This document shows positions 15,959-26,325 of a stretch of 64,000 bases of DNA, one piece after another (position 1 is the stretch's first letter; every line of letters starts with the position of its first letter). The stretch is from Psychroserpens sp. NJDZ02. Lineage in GTDB: Bacteria > Bacteroidota > Bacteroidia > Flavobacteriales > Flavobacteriaceae. The position numbers and the translations under genes are program-made. The notes under the pieces are model-generated. The model was not told the DNA's origin and made no database searches. It worked only from the letters and a program-made list of their open reading frames with translations. The stretch lies in the NCBI RefSeq assembly GCF_004843725.1, contig NZ_CP039451.1:2483501-2547500 (forward strand). The letters are read 5' to 3'.

Positions 15959-18900
15959 TTAAAATTTAACTCTTAATCCTAAAGTTATCGTAGATAAAGG
16001 AGAGTAAGTATAACGGTCAGATGCACCTGTTTCAGAAGTTGAAGGGTTGAATCCTTTTCTGCTACTTAATAGAAAAAGGTTGTCTCCAGATACTGATACA
16101 TTAATATCATCTACACCAGATGATTGGAAAAATGCTTTAGGTATTGTATAACCTATTCTTACGTTATTTAAAGAGATGTAATCTGAGCTAGTTAAAAATC
16201 TTGTTGAGAAAGAGTTACCATTAGTATCAAGACCATCAGAGATTCTTGGTACGTCTGTTACATCTCCTGGATTTTGCCATCTGTCTTCAATATCAACACT
16301 CCAGTTATTAGATCCTACTGTAGAGTTATGCATTAAACTAGCATAAGCACCGTCGTAAGCATATCCACCTAAACTATAAAGTATTTGTGTACTGATATCA
16401 AAATTCTTGATTTTACCACTTAATCTAATAGCTCCTCTTACCTTAGGAATTGCAGATTTGTCTACATAAACTTCAGTTGCCTCAGCATAAGATTTTGTAG
16501 TTGTTTTCTGGATATTAGATCCAGGAACTAACGTTTCATATTCTACTAATGAAGCAGATGTATTGTTAGCACCATTTGCAGGTACCCAATCAGTAATATC
16601 TCCACCATCTAAAATTCCGTTATTGTTTACATCATCATAATATCTAAACCACATTGGTGTACCATCTGCAGAATCTACACCTGCATATTCTCTCATGTAA
16701 AAATCAAATATTGAACGTCCTTCTCCAAATCCAAATCCTGTAGAAGTATCTAAAATTTTAGGTAATCCAGTTGCAGGGTCTAATGGCATTGTCGTAATTT
16801 CATTGCTTAAAAATTCTCCATTAATAGCTATATTAAACTTGTAATCAGCTTTGTCTATAATAGTAGCATCGATATCAAATTCTAAACCTGCGTTTCTTAA
16901 TTGACCATCATTTACTGTTATAGAAGATATACCTTCAGAAGGTCCAACACGTCTATCAAATAGTAAGTTATCTGTGTTTTTTACATAGTAATCAATATTA
17001 GCTTCTAAGAAACCAAATAAGTTAGACTCGATACCAACTTGAAACATTTTAGATGTTTCCCAAGTTAAATCAGGGTTTCCGTTAAGTCTTGGTGAAATAG
17101 AGATTTCATCATTTAAGTTACTTACATCAAATGTATTATATCCAGGGTATAAGTTGTCAGCATCTCCTTGATCACCTAGTACACCATAACTGGCTTTAAC
17201 TTTAAGGAAATCTAAGAAGTCTACATTCTCTAAGAAAGATTCTTTTGAAGCTATCCATGATAGACCTACAGATCCAAATGTTCCCCATTTGTTATTAACA
17301 AATCTAGATGAACCATCACGTCTAACAGATCCTGTTAAGTAATATTTGTTGTCTAAGTTATAGTTAAGCTGTCCAAAATAACTTTCTAATGTTGAAGTAT
17401 CTGTGTAAGAGCTAGGAGGAGAGGCAACAATAATGTAGTTACTTAAGTCATCAATTCCTGGTACTACAACTCCTGATTTACTAGCAGAAAAGTTTTTAAA
17501 TGTGTAGTCATTCGATTCGTGTGCTACTAAAGCTTCTATACCATGTCTTCCAAATTGCTTTTGAAAACGTAATAACTGTAAAAAGTTTTGTGTAAATAAT
17601 TCACTATCACTTTTAAATACAGATCCTGGTGGTACTTGTGAAGCTGCAGACCCATAGAAAGGGTTGTTTTGACTCGTATACTTGTTGTTGTAATATTGAG
17701 CACCATATCTAGCAGTAAATGTTAAATTGTCATTGAATAAAATATCAAATGAGAAGTTACCATTTAATTCATGTCTGTCAAATGTACTTTTATCAAAATT
17801 AGCATCAGCTATTGAGTTTGTTAAAGCTCCAAAACCACGACCAGTTTGACCATAATCGTATTGGTTACCTCCGTAAATTGGATCATTAACAGTGTTACCA
17901 TTACCATCTCTTAAAAATAAAGGATATATTGAAGGAATGTTATCAACAAACCAGAAAATACTTCCAGAATCTTCAGACTGACCGTTGTTATTATTTTTAG
18001 AGTTAGCATAACCTATGTTTGCTGTAGCCTTTAACCAATCTTTTGCTTGATGCGTAACACTTAGTCTTGTGTTATATCTCTTATAGTTTGAGTTGGTAAC
18101 GTATCCTTCGTCATCTAAATAACCAAATGAAGAGAAATAAGAACTTTTATCACTACCTCCACTCATTCTTAAACTAGCTTCTTGTCTATATGCTTGTTGA
18201 AAACCATAGTCTTCCCAGTTTTCTGGCTCATACTTTTTTGTAACACCTGCTCTAACTTTACCTGTAGTAGGATCAATTATTTCAGCACCGTTAGCCGCAT
18301 TGTATAAGTTGTAACTTGGGTTAATACCTGCACTACTAAATAACGTAGAGTTAGCAAATCCTACTGGATCAGCATTACCTGTAGCAATACCTTTGTTTTT
18401 TAAGGCTTCCCAACTTAATTCGGTATATCTATCTGCCGATTTTATCACTTCATTTCTTGGAAGAAATTGCATGTTGATACCAGATTTTACGTCAACTTCG
18501 ACATAGGAGTTGTTTGCACTTCCTTTTTTGGTAGTAATTAAAATTACACCATTTGCACCTCTAGAACCATAAATAGCTGTAGCTGTTGCATCTTTAAGGA
18601 TGGTTGTAGTCTCGATGTCCGAAGGACTAATAGAGTTAATACTTCCACTAAAAGGTACCCCATCTACTACGTAAAGTGGATCTCTGTTTCCGTTAACCGA
18701 ACCAAACCCTCTAATACGTATAGTAGAAGTTGTTCCTGGTTGTCCAGAAGTGTTAATTACTGTAACTCCGGCTGCCTCCCCTGCTAATGCTTGAGATACA
18801 TTTGAAAAAGATTTTGCTTCAAGCTTGTCAGCTGAAACTACTTTTGCTGTACCTGTGTAAGACTGCTTGGTAGTTGTACCATAACCAACAATAACAACTT

Positions 18901-19207
18901 CTTCTAGTTGATTGTCTGGAGCAAGACTAACATTAATAGTGTTAGTATTACCAACAGTAAGTGTTGCGTTACTGTAACCAACATAACTAAACTGTAGTTC
19001 GTCACCAACTTTAGTTGTAATTGAATACTTACCATCAAAATCTGATGATGCTCCATTTGAAGTTCCTACTACTAGAATAGTAGCTGATGGTAATGGTAGT
19101 CCATTTTCATCAGAAACAACTCCTGAAATTGTTTTGTCCTGTGCAAACGTTATTTGCACAACAAACGCTAGAAATAGCGTTAAAATCCCACTAAATTTTG
19201 TTTTCAT
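15959..19207 (-). CDS. SusC/RagA family TonB-linked outer membrane transporter (system 1)
   Basis: This 1082-residue protein has a signal peptide (cleavage near TFAQ) and a carboxypeptidase-regulatory-like domain (about 24-105, TISGVVSDENGLPLPSATIL). The SusC hinge EEVVIVGYGT is followed by a plug domain (to about 225, with ILKDATATAIYGSRGANGVI) and a 22-strand barrel ending LGLRVKF. It should import a bulky nutrient using TonB energy, with the SusD encoded just downstream. A candidate promoter is at 19236-19266. There is no N-terminal signalling extension, and no ECF sigma or anti-sigma gene is nearby. Confidence 0.94.
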   Translation of the reverse strand: MKTKFSGILTLFLAFVVQITFAQDKTISGVVSDENGLPLPSATILVVGTSNGASSDFDGKYSITTKVGDELQFSYVGYSNATLTVGNTNTINVSLAPDNQLEEVVIVGYGTTTKQSYTGTAKVVSADKLEAKSFSNVSQALAGEAAGVTVINTSGQPGTTSTIRIRGFGSVNGNRDPLYVVDGVPFSGSINSISPSDIETTTILKDATATAIYGSRGANGVILITTKKGSANNSYVEVDVKSGINMQFLPRNEVIKSADRYTELSWEALKNKGIATGNADPVGFANSTLFSSAGINPSYNLYNAANGAEIIDPTTGKVRAGVTKKYEPENWEDYGFQQAYRQEASLRMSGGSDKSSYFSSFGYLDDEGYVTNSNYKRYNTRLSVTHQAKDWLKATANIGYANSKNNNNGQSEDSGSIFWFVDNIPSIYPLFLRDGNGNTVNDPIYGGNQYDYGQTGRGFGALTNSIADANFDKSTFDRHELNGNFSFDILFNDNLTFTARYGAQYYNNKYTSQNNPFYGSAASQVPPGSVFKSDSELFTQNFLQLLRFQKQFGRHGIEALVAHESNDYTFKNFSASKSGVVVPGIDDLSNYIIVASPPSSYTDTSTLESYFGQLNYNLDNKYYLTGSVRRDGSSRFVNNKWGTFGSVGLSWIASKESFLENVDFLDFLKVKASYGVLGDQGDADNLYPGYNTFDVSNLNDEISISPRLNGNPDLTWETSKMFQVGIESNLFGFLEANIDYYVKNTDNLLFDRRVGPSEGISSITVNDGQLRNAGLEFDIDATIIDKADYKFNIAINGEFLSNEITTMPLDPATGLPKILDTSTGFGFGEGRSIFDFYMREYAGVDSADGTPMWFRYYDDVNNNGILDGGDITDWVPANGANNTSASLVEYETLVPGSNIQKTTTKSYAEATEVYVDKSAIPKVRGAIRLSGKIKNFDISTQILYSLGGYAYDGAYASLMHNSTVGSNNWSVDIEDRWQNPGDVTDVPRISDGLDTNGNSFSTRFLTSSDYISLNNVRIGYTIPKAFFQSSGVDDINVSVSGDNLFLLSSRKGFNPSTSETGASDRYTYSPLSTITLGLRVKF

Positions 19208-19576
19208 TTTTATTTTTATTTGAATTAGTCTGTGTCAAAAATCATAATAAAAACTTAATAAAACAACTTTTTTATCATAATATTTGATTTGGACAAGTGA
19301 ATAATGCAACGTTTTAGCTTAGTGTTTACACATATTCAAATAATAGTGTCTTGTCTTGTTATATGGGTAATTGGTTTCTTTTAAAAGTAAGTAGTGGTGT
19401 GTTTTTGTTCTTCTATTTTTCTATAATAAATTGATTAATAAGGGGTAGTGTTAATTATTTATTAAATATTGATATCTTGTTTTTAGCAATTATTTCGCAA
19501 AAAAAAGTCAAATGTTAAGATATTATTAAATAATTCGGTTTGATTTTGTATTGATTATTTAATGAGTTTTTATTTT
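19208..19576 (-). other. Intergenic region between the two SusC/SusD units
   Basis: This very AT-rich stretch of 369 bp has no coding signal. It contains the leader and promoter of the SusC gene that starts at 19207. The remainder shows no repeat or palindrome I would call functional. Confidence 0.5.
19236..19266 (-). promoter_or_regulatory. Promoter of SusC system 1
   Basis: On the minus strand TTG is followed 17 bases later by TATGATTTTTG, close to the Bacteroidota TTG / TAnnTTTG pattern. The same block, with TTGTTTTATTAA and later AGACTAATT conserved, occurs before SusC system 2 at 24359-24389. This suggests common promoter architecture. Confidence 0.55.
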
Positions 19577-19613
19577 AAAAAAAAACCTCATAATTCAAAT
19601 TATGAGGTTTTTT
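19577..19613 (-). terminator. Terminator of SusC/SusD system 2
   Basis: AAAAACCTCATAATT and AATTATGAGGTTTTTT form a stem with a 2-base loop, bordered by A- and T-runs. It lies 21 bp after the stop of the SusD gene 19635-21104 on the minus strand. Confidence 0.85.
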
Positions 19614-19634
19614 AAAGGTTTTATTGTGGAACAA

Positions 19635-21104
19635 TTAATTGATATCCCAAAATAATTTTGTTGTTTGCGTGTCTCCACCAATAGCAGCAGATGCAGCAGA
19701 CCAGTTTGTTTGATTCAAATTTTGTTCGTCAACTGGGTAAGTATATCTTAGGGGTACAGGTAGTGCGATGTCGTCTTCTGTTATAAATACGTTCATGGCA
19801 GGTGCATCAAACTTTCTCCAAACGGTCCATCCTTCAAAACCTCTGTTATACATAGCTAACCAAAATTGAGTTCCAATTTTTTCTCTCCAAGTACCTGCAG
19901 CTGTACCATAGGCTACTGAAGTATTGGCTAGGTAATCAACAGCGTCTGCAGTGGTTCCTCCCCAGTATTCTATTGATGCTGTAATCCCGTTAGCATAAAA
20001 AGTAGCTGCAGGGCCTCCAACATTGAAGCTTTGTTCTGCTGCTTCTGCTAAGTAAAAAGAAACTTCACTATAGTCCATTAAGACTCCAGCGAATGTTGCT
20101 TCGTGCAGAAGTGCGCCTAGTTGCGAGTTTCCTGAAAAGCTATTGTTGTCGCCATAAATACCACCTTGAAAAATTCCTCCTCCTAAGTTTTCTTTGAAGT
20201 AATTATCTGTTCTAGGGTCATCTAGTGTATTCATAATATCTATTATTGTGTTGGCTGCAACAAAATCTTTACGACCCGATTGCACTAAATCAACCCATAA
20301 TGGATTAGTATTAGGTGTTGCACTTAAATAATTGAATATTGCGTTATCTGCATTAGAGGTGAAAACCCCACTATTTACTGCAGATTCAACTGTCGATTGT
20401 GATAAAGTTGGGTTAACGTCAGATAAACGGATACCTATTCTTAGCTTTAAAGAATTAGCGAATTTTTTCCAACTGGCCATATCTCCGTCGTATAGTCTGT
20501 CGGCTACATCTCCTATTATTGGGTTGTAACCAAAACCAGTAGAGGTATCAAAATCTGAAATTATAGCATCCAATCTGTTAATTAAATCTGGATAAATTAT
20601 TGATCCAGCATCATCATATTCTGGTAATGGATATTGTATTATATCTAAGGCTTGTGTGTAAGGAATATCTCCAAATGTATCCACTAATTGTTGCCATGTG
20701 TAAATAGATAATACTTCAATTTGAGCTAAACGACCCATTTTTTCGGAATCGGTAAGTTCAACATTGGAGATTACTTTACTTTTAGCGTCTTTTAAATCGA
20801 ATAGCACATCTATATACATTTCTGACCAATGATTGTCTGTGATGCTCCTTGTGTTTAAGTCATAATTGGATTCATCAACGTATGTCGTTTGTGTAAAATA
20901 TTGCGCTAAAAGCTTGAATACGTTGTTGTTAACGTTGGTGCTTGACATTTGATCTACTAAGCTTTTAGTAGCTGCAGTAAATAGGACATCCTCTGTAACC
21001 AGTTTTGGATTTTTTGGGTCTTGATTTAGTTCGTCATATCTATCATCACTCATGCATGACGAAAGTAGGATTAAACTCAGTATTGGTATTATTATTTTTT
21101 TCAT
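19635..21104 (-). CDS. SusD/RagB-like lipoprotein (SusD-like_2 type)
   Basis: The 489-residue lipoprotein (LILLSSC, then MSDDRYDELNQDPKNP) matches the second SusD subgroup. Its typical opening LNQDPKNPKLVTEDVLFTAA is followed by YFTQTTYVDESNYD and a C-terminal EKIGTQFWLAMYNRGFEGWT. Members often pair with SusC proteins that import peptides or other non-glycan nutrients, but the ligand here is not predictable. It follows its SusC by 10 bp and closes the operon at a strong terminator. Confidence 0.9.
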   Translation of the reverse strand: MKKIIIPILSLILLSSCMSDDRYDELNQDPKNPKLVTEDVLFTAATKSLVDQMSSTNVNNNVFKLLAQYFTQTTYVDESNYDLNTRSITDNHWSEMYIDVLFDLKDAKSKVISNVELTDSEKMGRLAQIEVLSIYTWQQLVDTFGDIPYTQALDIIQYPLPEYDDAGSIIYPDLINRLDAIISDFDTSTGFGYNPIIGDVADRLYDGDMASWKKFANSLKLRIGIRLSDVNPTLSQSTVESAVNSGVFTSNADNAIFNYLSATPNTNPLWVDLVQSGRKDFVAANTIIDIMNTLDDPRTDNYFKENLGGGIFQGGIYGDNNSFSGNSQLGALLHEATFAGVLMDYSEVSFYLAEAAEQSFNVGGPAATFYANGITASIEYWGGTTADAVDYLANTSVAYGTAAGTWREKIGTQFWLAMYNRGFEGWTVWRKFDAPAMNVFITEDDIALPVPLRYTYPVDEQNLNQTNWSAASAAIGGDTQTTKLFWDIN

Positions 21105-21114
21105 AATGCTGTAA

Positions 21115-24100
21115 TTAAAATTGTAGTTTTAAACTTGCTCCTATTTCTCTAATTGTAGGGTATGCTCCAGATTGATAACCTTGGACGTTTCCAGAACTTA
21201 ATCCTGCTTCAGGATCTGAGTATGGTAAGTTTTTATGGATTATCCATAGGTTTCTACCAATGATAGAAAATGAGGCATTAGTAAATGGTAGTTTTTGTAA
21301 TGTTTTTTCACCTAACTTGTAAGTTAAGCTTAATTCTCTAAGTTTAACATAAGATGCATCATATACGTGTGCTGCATTTGGGTTTTTAGCATATCCCCAA
21401 GGATTGTTATAAGATGTTGCTGCTGCACGGACGCTGTTTGTTGTTCCGTCAGCCTGCACTCCTGGAAGTATGACACCGCCACTATCGTTTCCTGTTGTAA
21501 CTGGGTTTCTAACTGGATTACCAAGGTCATTTAAGCCTGCAGTAAAATCATATAAACCAGTTGCATAACCATACCAAGTGTCTAAAGAAAAGATGTCTCC
21601 TCCTTGTTGGATATCCACTAAAAAGTTTAAACTAACATTTTTGTAATTGATAGTATTGTTTATACCAGCTTTCCAGTCAGGGTTAACATTACCTATTATT
21701 TCGTTAGACGTATCAGATACTAGGTAGTATCCATCTGTTCCAACTACTTTTTCACCGTCTTGATATATGTAATTTGTACCTCTAATCGTTCCATAGGCCT
21801 CTCCTGGTGTGGCATTAATAGATACCCCACCTTGTAAACTTGCGATTTGTAGATTTTCTATTCCATCTCTTAACTCAAGTACTTTGTTTTCATTTTTAGA
21901 CCAGTTAACAGAGATGTTCCAATTAAAGTTTTCTGTTTTGATAGGTGTTCCATAAAGTTGTACTTCAATACCTTTGTTCTCTATAGTACCTGCATTTTCC
22001 CAACGAGAAGCATAACCTGTGGATGCTGAACCTGGTACGTTTACAATTTGATCTTCTGTTGTAGTATTGTAATAAGCAAGATCTAAACCAGCTCTTCTAT
22101 TTAAAATAGCCATTTCTAATCCAAATTCATAAGATTTTTGTCTTTGTGGTTTTAGCTCTAGGTTATTTAGTGCAGATGGGTTTGATGCTATACCAGAACC
22201 ATCAAAAGGCGCTGAAATACCATAAGTATTGTATACTCTATATGGGCTAGTATCATCACCAACTTCAGCATAATTTGCTCTTAATTTACCAAATGATAAC
22301 CAATCTGTTTTTACAAATTTAGAAAAAACTAAACTTCCTGAAGCAGAGTAATATCCGTAGGTGTTATTTTCCACAGGTAATGAAGAAGAACGATCTCTTC
22401 TATATGTACCTTCAATAAAAGCAAATCCATCATATCCTAAACTAGCTCTGGCAAACATACCATCTACCATTTTTTTTGCGTTGTACTCAACAGGAGCTAT
22501 AATAGGGCTTACAGAATTGGTAAGGGTGTATAAACCGGGGATACCTAGTCCTCCGTTAGTTTCTGCTCTGATTGATTCCCATGTTTGTCTTCTTAAGTTG
22601 AAACCAATGTTTCCATCTAGGTTTAATTTTTCACTAAGATCTCTATTGAAATTTAAAAATAAATCGTAGTTATATTCTGCTACTTGGTTATTGAATCTAG
22701 AGTATTTTGATACGTTTGCACTTCCAACGTTAGTTCTTTCTTCTTGAAGTTCTGTATAAGTGTCATAGGCAAATCGTCCCATAAAACTTAACCAATCATT
22801 TATTTCATAGTTTAAAGAAACATTACCATAATATCTGTTTCTTGAATCTGTTTCGTAATTTTCATAAAACGTCCAGTAAGGGTTGTCTGAATAAATTGGA
22901 GATAGATCAGTTGGACTAGAAGTATTCCAAGTTATGTTTTCTCCTGTAGCAAAATAGGCGTTTTTTTGAGCTCTAAGGTCCACGTTAGTTTGAAACCATT
23001 GTCTAAATTGTTGCATTACGTTGTTCGAGTCATAACCTGTACCATAACGGCCTTTTCCGCTTGTTTTTGTGTAAGTAAAATTTGTTGTAGCAGTTAGTTT
23101 GTCTGAAAAATCGTTTGAACCACTAAAGGTGATAGAGTTTCTTTTTATTTCACTATTCGGTAAATTTCCTTCTTGTAACATATTAGTATAACCTAATCTG
23201 AAAGAGCTAGTATCGCTAGATCCGTCTAAACCTACTGAGTTAACGTACGTACCTGAAGTACCCCAAACAGAATTAGGATTGTTTTCTCCAGCAACCCATG
23301 GAGATGCTTGTCCGTATCCTTCAAGTTGTGGGTATAAGTTATCCCATTGAAAAACTAATAGATTTGGGTCAAACGCAGCACCATAAGAAGCATCTTCTGT
23401 TGTCGGAGTTATTAGATCAGGATTACCATCACCGTCAATATCTTCATAGAAAAATTGTTCAGTTGGATCATCGTAGTATGCTCCATAACCTGCACCATAT
23501 TTGTTTTGATATTCTGGTAGAGTTTCTTTGTCTGCTTGTCCAAGCATTACACTAGAGCTGATTGTTACTCCGATACCTTTTTTAGTTTTACCTTTTTTAG
23601 TCGTGATAATTATCGCACCATGCATACCTCTAGAGCCATATAAGGCTGTTGCTGCTGCACCTTTTAAAACGTTGATAGTTTCAATGTCATCAGGGTTTAC
23701 ATCTGAAGATGCATTACCGTAATCGTATCCACCTCCACCGGATTGTTGAGTTGCGGTGTTTGTATTGCTGTTACTAATTGGAACGCCATCAATTACAAAA
23801 AGCGCTTGGTTGTTACCTGAAATAGAATTACTACCTCTAATTACTACATTGGTTGATCCTCCTAATGTTCCTGAACTTTTAATATCTAAACCGGCAACTT
23901 TTCCAGATAAAGAATTTACAAAGTTTGAGCTCTTTACTTTAGAAACAGCTTCTCCATCTACTTCTTGAGTAGCATAACCTAAACTTTTCTTCTCTCTTTT
24001 AATACCTAAAGCTGTTACAACAACTTCGTCTAAAGTATTACCAGGTGTTAAGCTTACACTTATAGTGCTACTTGATCCAATTGTTTTTTCTAGAGAATCA

Positions 24101-24333
24101 TAACCTACATAGCTAAAGTTTAATACTTGGCCATTACTGGCTTGTATAGAGTATTTTCCGTCAAAATCGGATGTGCTACCATTTGATGTGCCTTTAACAA
24201 CAATAGTTGCAGAGGGCAGTGGTAAACCGTTTTCATCAGTTATTACTCCTGAAATTGTTCGTTCCTGGGCGTATGACAGGCTGGCTATCATCACAAGAAA
24301 CAGTGTTAAAATTCGATTTAAATTTGTTTTCAT
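21115..24333 (-). CDS. SusC/RagA family TonB-linked outer membrane transporter (system 2)
   Basis: The 1072-residue protein has a signal peptide (cleavage near LSYAQ) and a regulatory-like beta domain (TISGVITDENGLPLPSATIV, about 24-105). The hinge DEVVVTALGIKREKKSLGYA is followed by a plug with INVLKGAAATALYGSRGMHG and a long barrel ending IGASLKLQF. The ALGI hinge differs from the VGYG hinge of system 1, so the two are not a recent duplication, although their first 90 residues are very similar. The partner SusD is encoded 10 bp downstream. It probably imports a different ligand from system 1. Confidence 0.94.
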   Translation of the reverse strand: MKTNLNRILTLFLVMIASLSYAQERTISGVITDENGLPLPSATIVVKGTSNGSTSDFDGKYSIQASNGQVLNFSYVGYDSLEKTIGSSSTISVSLTPGNTLDEVVVTALGIKREKKSLGYATQEVDGEAVSKVKSSNFVNSLSGKVAGLDIKSSGTLGGSTNVVIRGSNSISGNNQALFVIDGVPISNSNTNTATQQSGGGGYDYGNASSDVNPDDIETINVLKGAAATALYGSRGMHGAIIITTKKGKTKKGIGVTISSSVMLGQADKETLPEYQNKYGAGYGAYYDDPTEQFFYEDIDGDGNPDLITPTTEDASYGAAFDPNLLVFQWDNLYPQLEGYGQASPWVAGENNPNSVWGTSGTYVNSVGLDGSSDTSSFRLGYTNMLQEGNLPNSEIKRNSITFSGSNDFSDKLTATTNFTYTKTSGKGRYGTGYDSNNVMQQFRQWFQTNVDLRAQKNAYFATGENITWNTSSPTDLSPIYSDNPYWTFYENYETDSRNRYYGNVSLNYEINDWLSFMGRFAYDTYTELQEERTNVGSANVSKYSRFNNQVAEYNYDLFLNFNRDLSEKLNLDGNIGFNLRRQTWESIRAETNGGLGIPGLYTLTNSVSPIIAPVEYNAKKMVDGMFARASLGYDGFAFIEGTYRRDRSSSLPVENNTYGYYSASGSLVFSKFVKTDWLSFGKLRANYAEVGDDTSPYRVYNTYGISAPFDGSGIASNPSALNNLELKPQRQKSYEFGLEMAILNRRAGLDLAYYNTTTEDQIVNVPGSASTGYASRWENAGTIENKGIEVQLYGTPIKTENFNWNISVNWSKNENKVLELRDGIENLQIASLQGGVSINATPGEAYGTIRGTNYIYQDGEKVVGTDGYYLVSDTSNEIIGNVNPDWKAGINNTINYKNVSLNFLVDIQQGGDIFSLDTWYGYATGLYDFTAGLNDLGNPVRNPVTTGNDSGGVILPGVQADGTTNSVRAAATSYNNPWGYAKNPNAAHVYDASYVKLRELSLTYKLGEKTLQKLPFTNASFSIIGRNLWIIHKNLPYSDPEAGLSSGNVQGYQSGAYPTIREIGASLKLQF

Positions 24334-24358
24334 ATTAATATATTAAATTAGTCTACAT

Positions 24359-24389
24359 CAAAACTGCTAATAATTTGTTAATAAAACAA
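24359..24389 (-). promoter_or_regulatory. Promoter of SusC system 2
   Basis: The minus strand reads TTG, 17 bases, then TAGCAGTTTTG. The block aligns well with the system 1 promoter, sharing TTGTTTTATTAA, TTATTA and AGACTAATT. Both would start transcription about 25 bases before the SusC start codon. Confidence 0.55.
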
Positions 24390-24450
24390 TAATTATTCGG
24401 TTTTTTTTGTTAATTAATTAATACATGCTTGGATATTGTTTTATATTAAG

Positions 24451-26145
24451 TCAAAATGTTGATTTTAAACTAAGATGTATCTTAGATTGTGAAAAATTAA
24501 AACTGTCGTTATTTTTTCTGCCATTAGCATAAATAAAGCGTAATAAGCCACCTTTAGTTAATATTCCAAATCCAAATCCTATGCTATATAAAGTCTCTTT
24601 TTGTTCTAGAATTTTATTCTTAAAATCAGCAAAATCAATAATGGAGTTCAAGAATATAGTATTGCTAAGTTTATATCTGTATTCTGTATTTAGTGCATAG
24701 AGGTTATTTGCGGTTAAACTGTTTTCTGTAAAACCTCTGATGCTGTTTATTCCTCCAAATCTATAAAGCTCGTTTTCTAGATAGTTTTCCGAGTTTATAA
24801 TTTGTAGTATACCTTTTATATAGATACTGTTGTTTTTATTTAAATTAAAAATATGACTGGCATTAATGTCTATCAAAGTTTGATTTTCGTTGCCAAAACT
24901 TGTTTTTCGTTTTCCGATTCCAAATTCTGCTGTTAATTGTGATTTAATTTGAAATAATTTTTCTTCATTTTGTCGTTGTAGAAATTGATATTTTGCGGTA
25001 TAAAAATTAGAGTTATAATCTACAACAGTGATTAAATCTGTATTAGATAGGTTGCTAGACGCTGTACTTTGAAGGCCAGCATATATTGTGTTTTTAGGGT
25101 TGAGTTGAAAAAACAAACTAGCTTTTTGTTTTGTAGTGATAAAAGTAGAATCTCTTTTAGTGATATTAAGTGAGGTTTCTAAGCCTAAAGGAGAGTTAAA
25201 TAGGTAAGGGAGGTTTGCAATTAGATTAAAATTTTTCTGTTCGCCTTCGTCACTTTTATAATCTAAATATAAACTTTCGCCATAATTTAAATTATTAACC
25301 AGTTGTAGATTTAGATAACCGTTAAATTCAATTTTATTAGAAACTTCATTAGTGGCGAATCCAATAAAGCCGTCAAAATTGTTACTTGACATTTTTTTTA
25401 AATACAAATAAAGTTGCGTGGAGTCTCTAGTGAATAATATTTCAGGACTTTTTGTTTGTCTTGTAAAACTTAGATTATTGAGATTGATAATTTTCTTATT
25501 TACTGATTCAATATTAAAAATTTTATTTGGTTTTATTTTTAAATAATGCTTTAAGTAGGATTTTGGGAATTTTTCATAACCTTTAATAATTATTTTATCC
25601 AAACGTCTTATGTCGTCTTGTGTGTCTATAATTAATTTGGCAGAAAGTGTGGAAGGATTTTTTTGTGTTATGTCTACGAGTTTTAGGGTTGAAAAAGGAT
25701 AACCCGATGCACTTATTGTTGTATTGAAATTTTTTAATTGGCTCTCTATATTTAAATAAGGTAGATAGATATGATTGTTTTTTATCTCTGGTAAATTTAA
25801 TTTTGAAAAGTAACTTTGTGTGTTTAAAAGAGAGTCTATATATATATGTATGTTTTCAATTTTATTTTTTAAATGAATTTGTGCCACATAAAAAGAGTCA
25901 GTTGTCTTGCTTATCGCTACCAATTTATGATTTAAGTAGCCGTTTTCTAAAAGTTTGTTTTGAAATAGAGCTACGTTTTTTTTAATGGATTCTAAGGAGG
26001 TATGCGAAATGGGGTAACTGTATCTGGATATAATTGAAGTTTCTTGTGGTGTAAAACCTATTATTTGTAATTGTAAATCTTGACTTCTAATTAATGAAGA
26101 AAATAGGATCAGAACAAAAAGGGTGATATAGTTTTTAAAATGCAA
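24451..26145 (-). CDS. Omp85/BamA-like outer membrane protein
   Basis: The 564-residue protein has a signal peptide (cleavage near LIRSQ), an N-terminal region of about 240 residues that resembles POTRA-like repeats (IIKGYEKFPKSYLKHYLKIK), and a C-terminal D15-type barrel. The barrel includes the conserved YRFGGINSIRGFTENSLTA loop and the closing strand IHLSLKSTF. The RGF motif inside the barrel is typical of Omp85 and TamA/FhaC relatives. It could insert or export outer membrane proteins. It lies 117 bp upstream of SusC system 2 on the same strand but has its own 5' region shared with the divergent rpsL. Confidence 0.75.
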   Translation of the reverse strand: MHFKNYITLFVLILFSSLIRSQDLQLQIIGFTPQETSIISRYSYPISHTSLESIKKNVALFQNKLLENGYLNHKLVAISKTTDSFYVAQIHLKNKIENIHIYIDSLLNTQSYFSKLNLPEIKNNHIYLPYLNIESQLKNFNTTISASGYPFSTLKLVDITQKNPSTLSAKLIIDTQDDIRRLDKIIIKGYEKFPKSYLKHYLKIKPNKIFNIESVNKKIINLNNLSFTRQTKSPEILFTRDSTQLYLYLKKMSSNNFDGFIGFATNEVSNKIEFNGYLNLQLVNNLNYGESLYLDYKSDEGEQKNFNLIANLPYLFNSPLGLETSLNITKRDSTFITTKQKASLFFQLNPKNTIYAGLQSTASSNLSNTDLITVVDYNSNFYTAKYQFLQRQNEEKLFQIKSQLTAEFGIGKRKTSFGNENQTLIDINASHIFNLNKNNSIYIKGILQIINSENYLENELYRFGGINSIRGFTENSLTANNLYALNTEYRYKLSNTIFLNSIIDFADFKNKILEQKETLYSIGFGFGILTKGGLLRFIYANGRKNNDSFNFSQSKIHLSLKSTF

Positions 26146-26251
26146 GCTAGTTTGTTTAAGTGTTAAAAGTAAAACTAACGTAAAAAACTTACTATTTGAT
26201 ATGTCCTATTAATATTATTTTAAATTCTATTGAAAATTAATGGATTATGAT

Positions 26252-26281
26252 TTGATTACTTGAATTTAATCACTACATTTG
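26252..26281 (+). promoter_or_regulatory. Promoter of the rpsL ribosomal operon
   Basis: TTG (26252-26254), exactly 19 bases, then TACATTTG (26274-26281) matches the Bacteroidota consensus TTG-N19-TAnnTTTG at every fixed base. It lies 44 bp before the rpsL ATG and should drive the str operon. Confidence 0.8.
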
Positions 26282-26325
26282 CACCCCTCTTAGAGAGAGG
26301 TAACATAAAATTATATCAGAATTAT

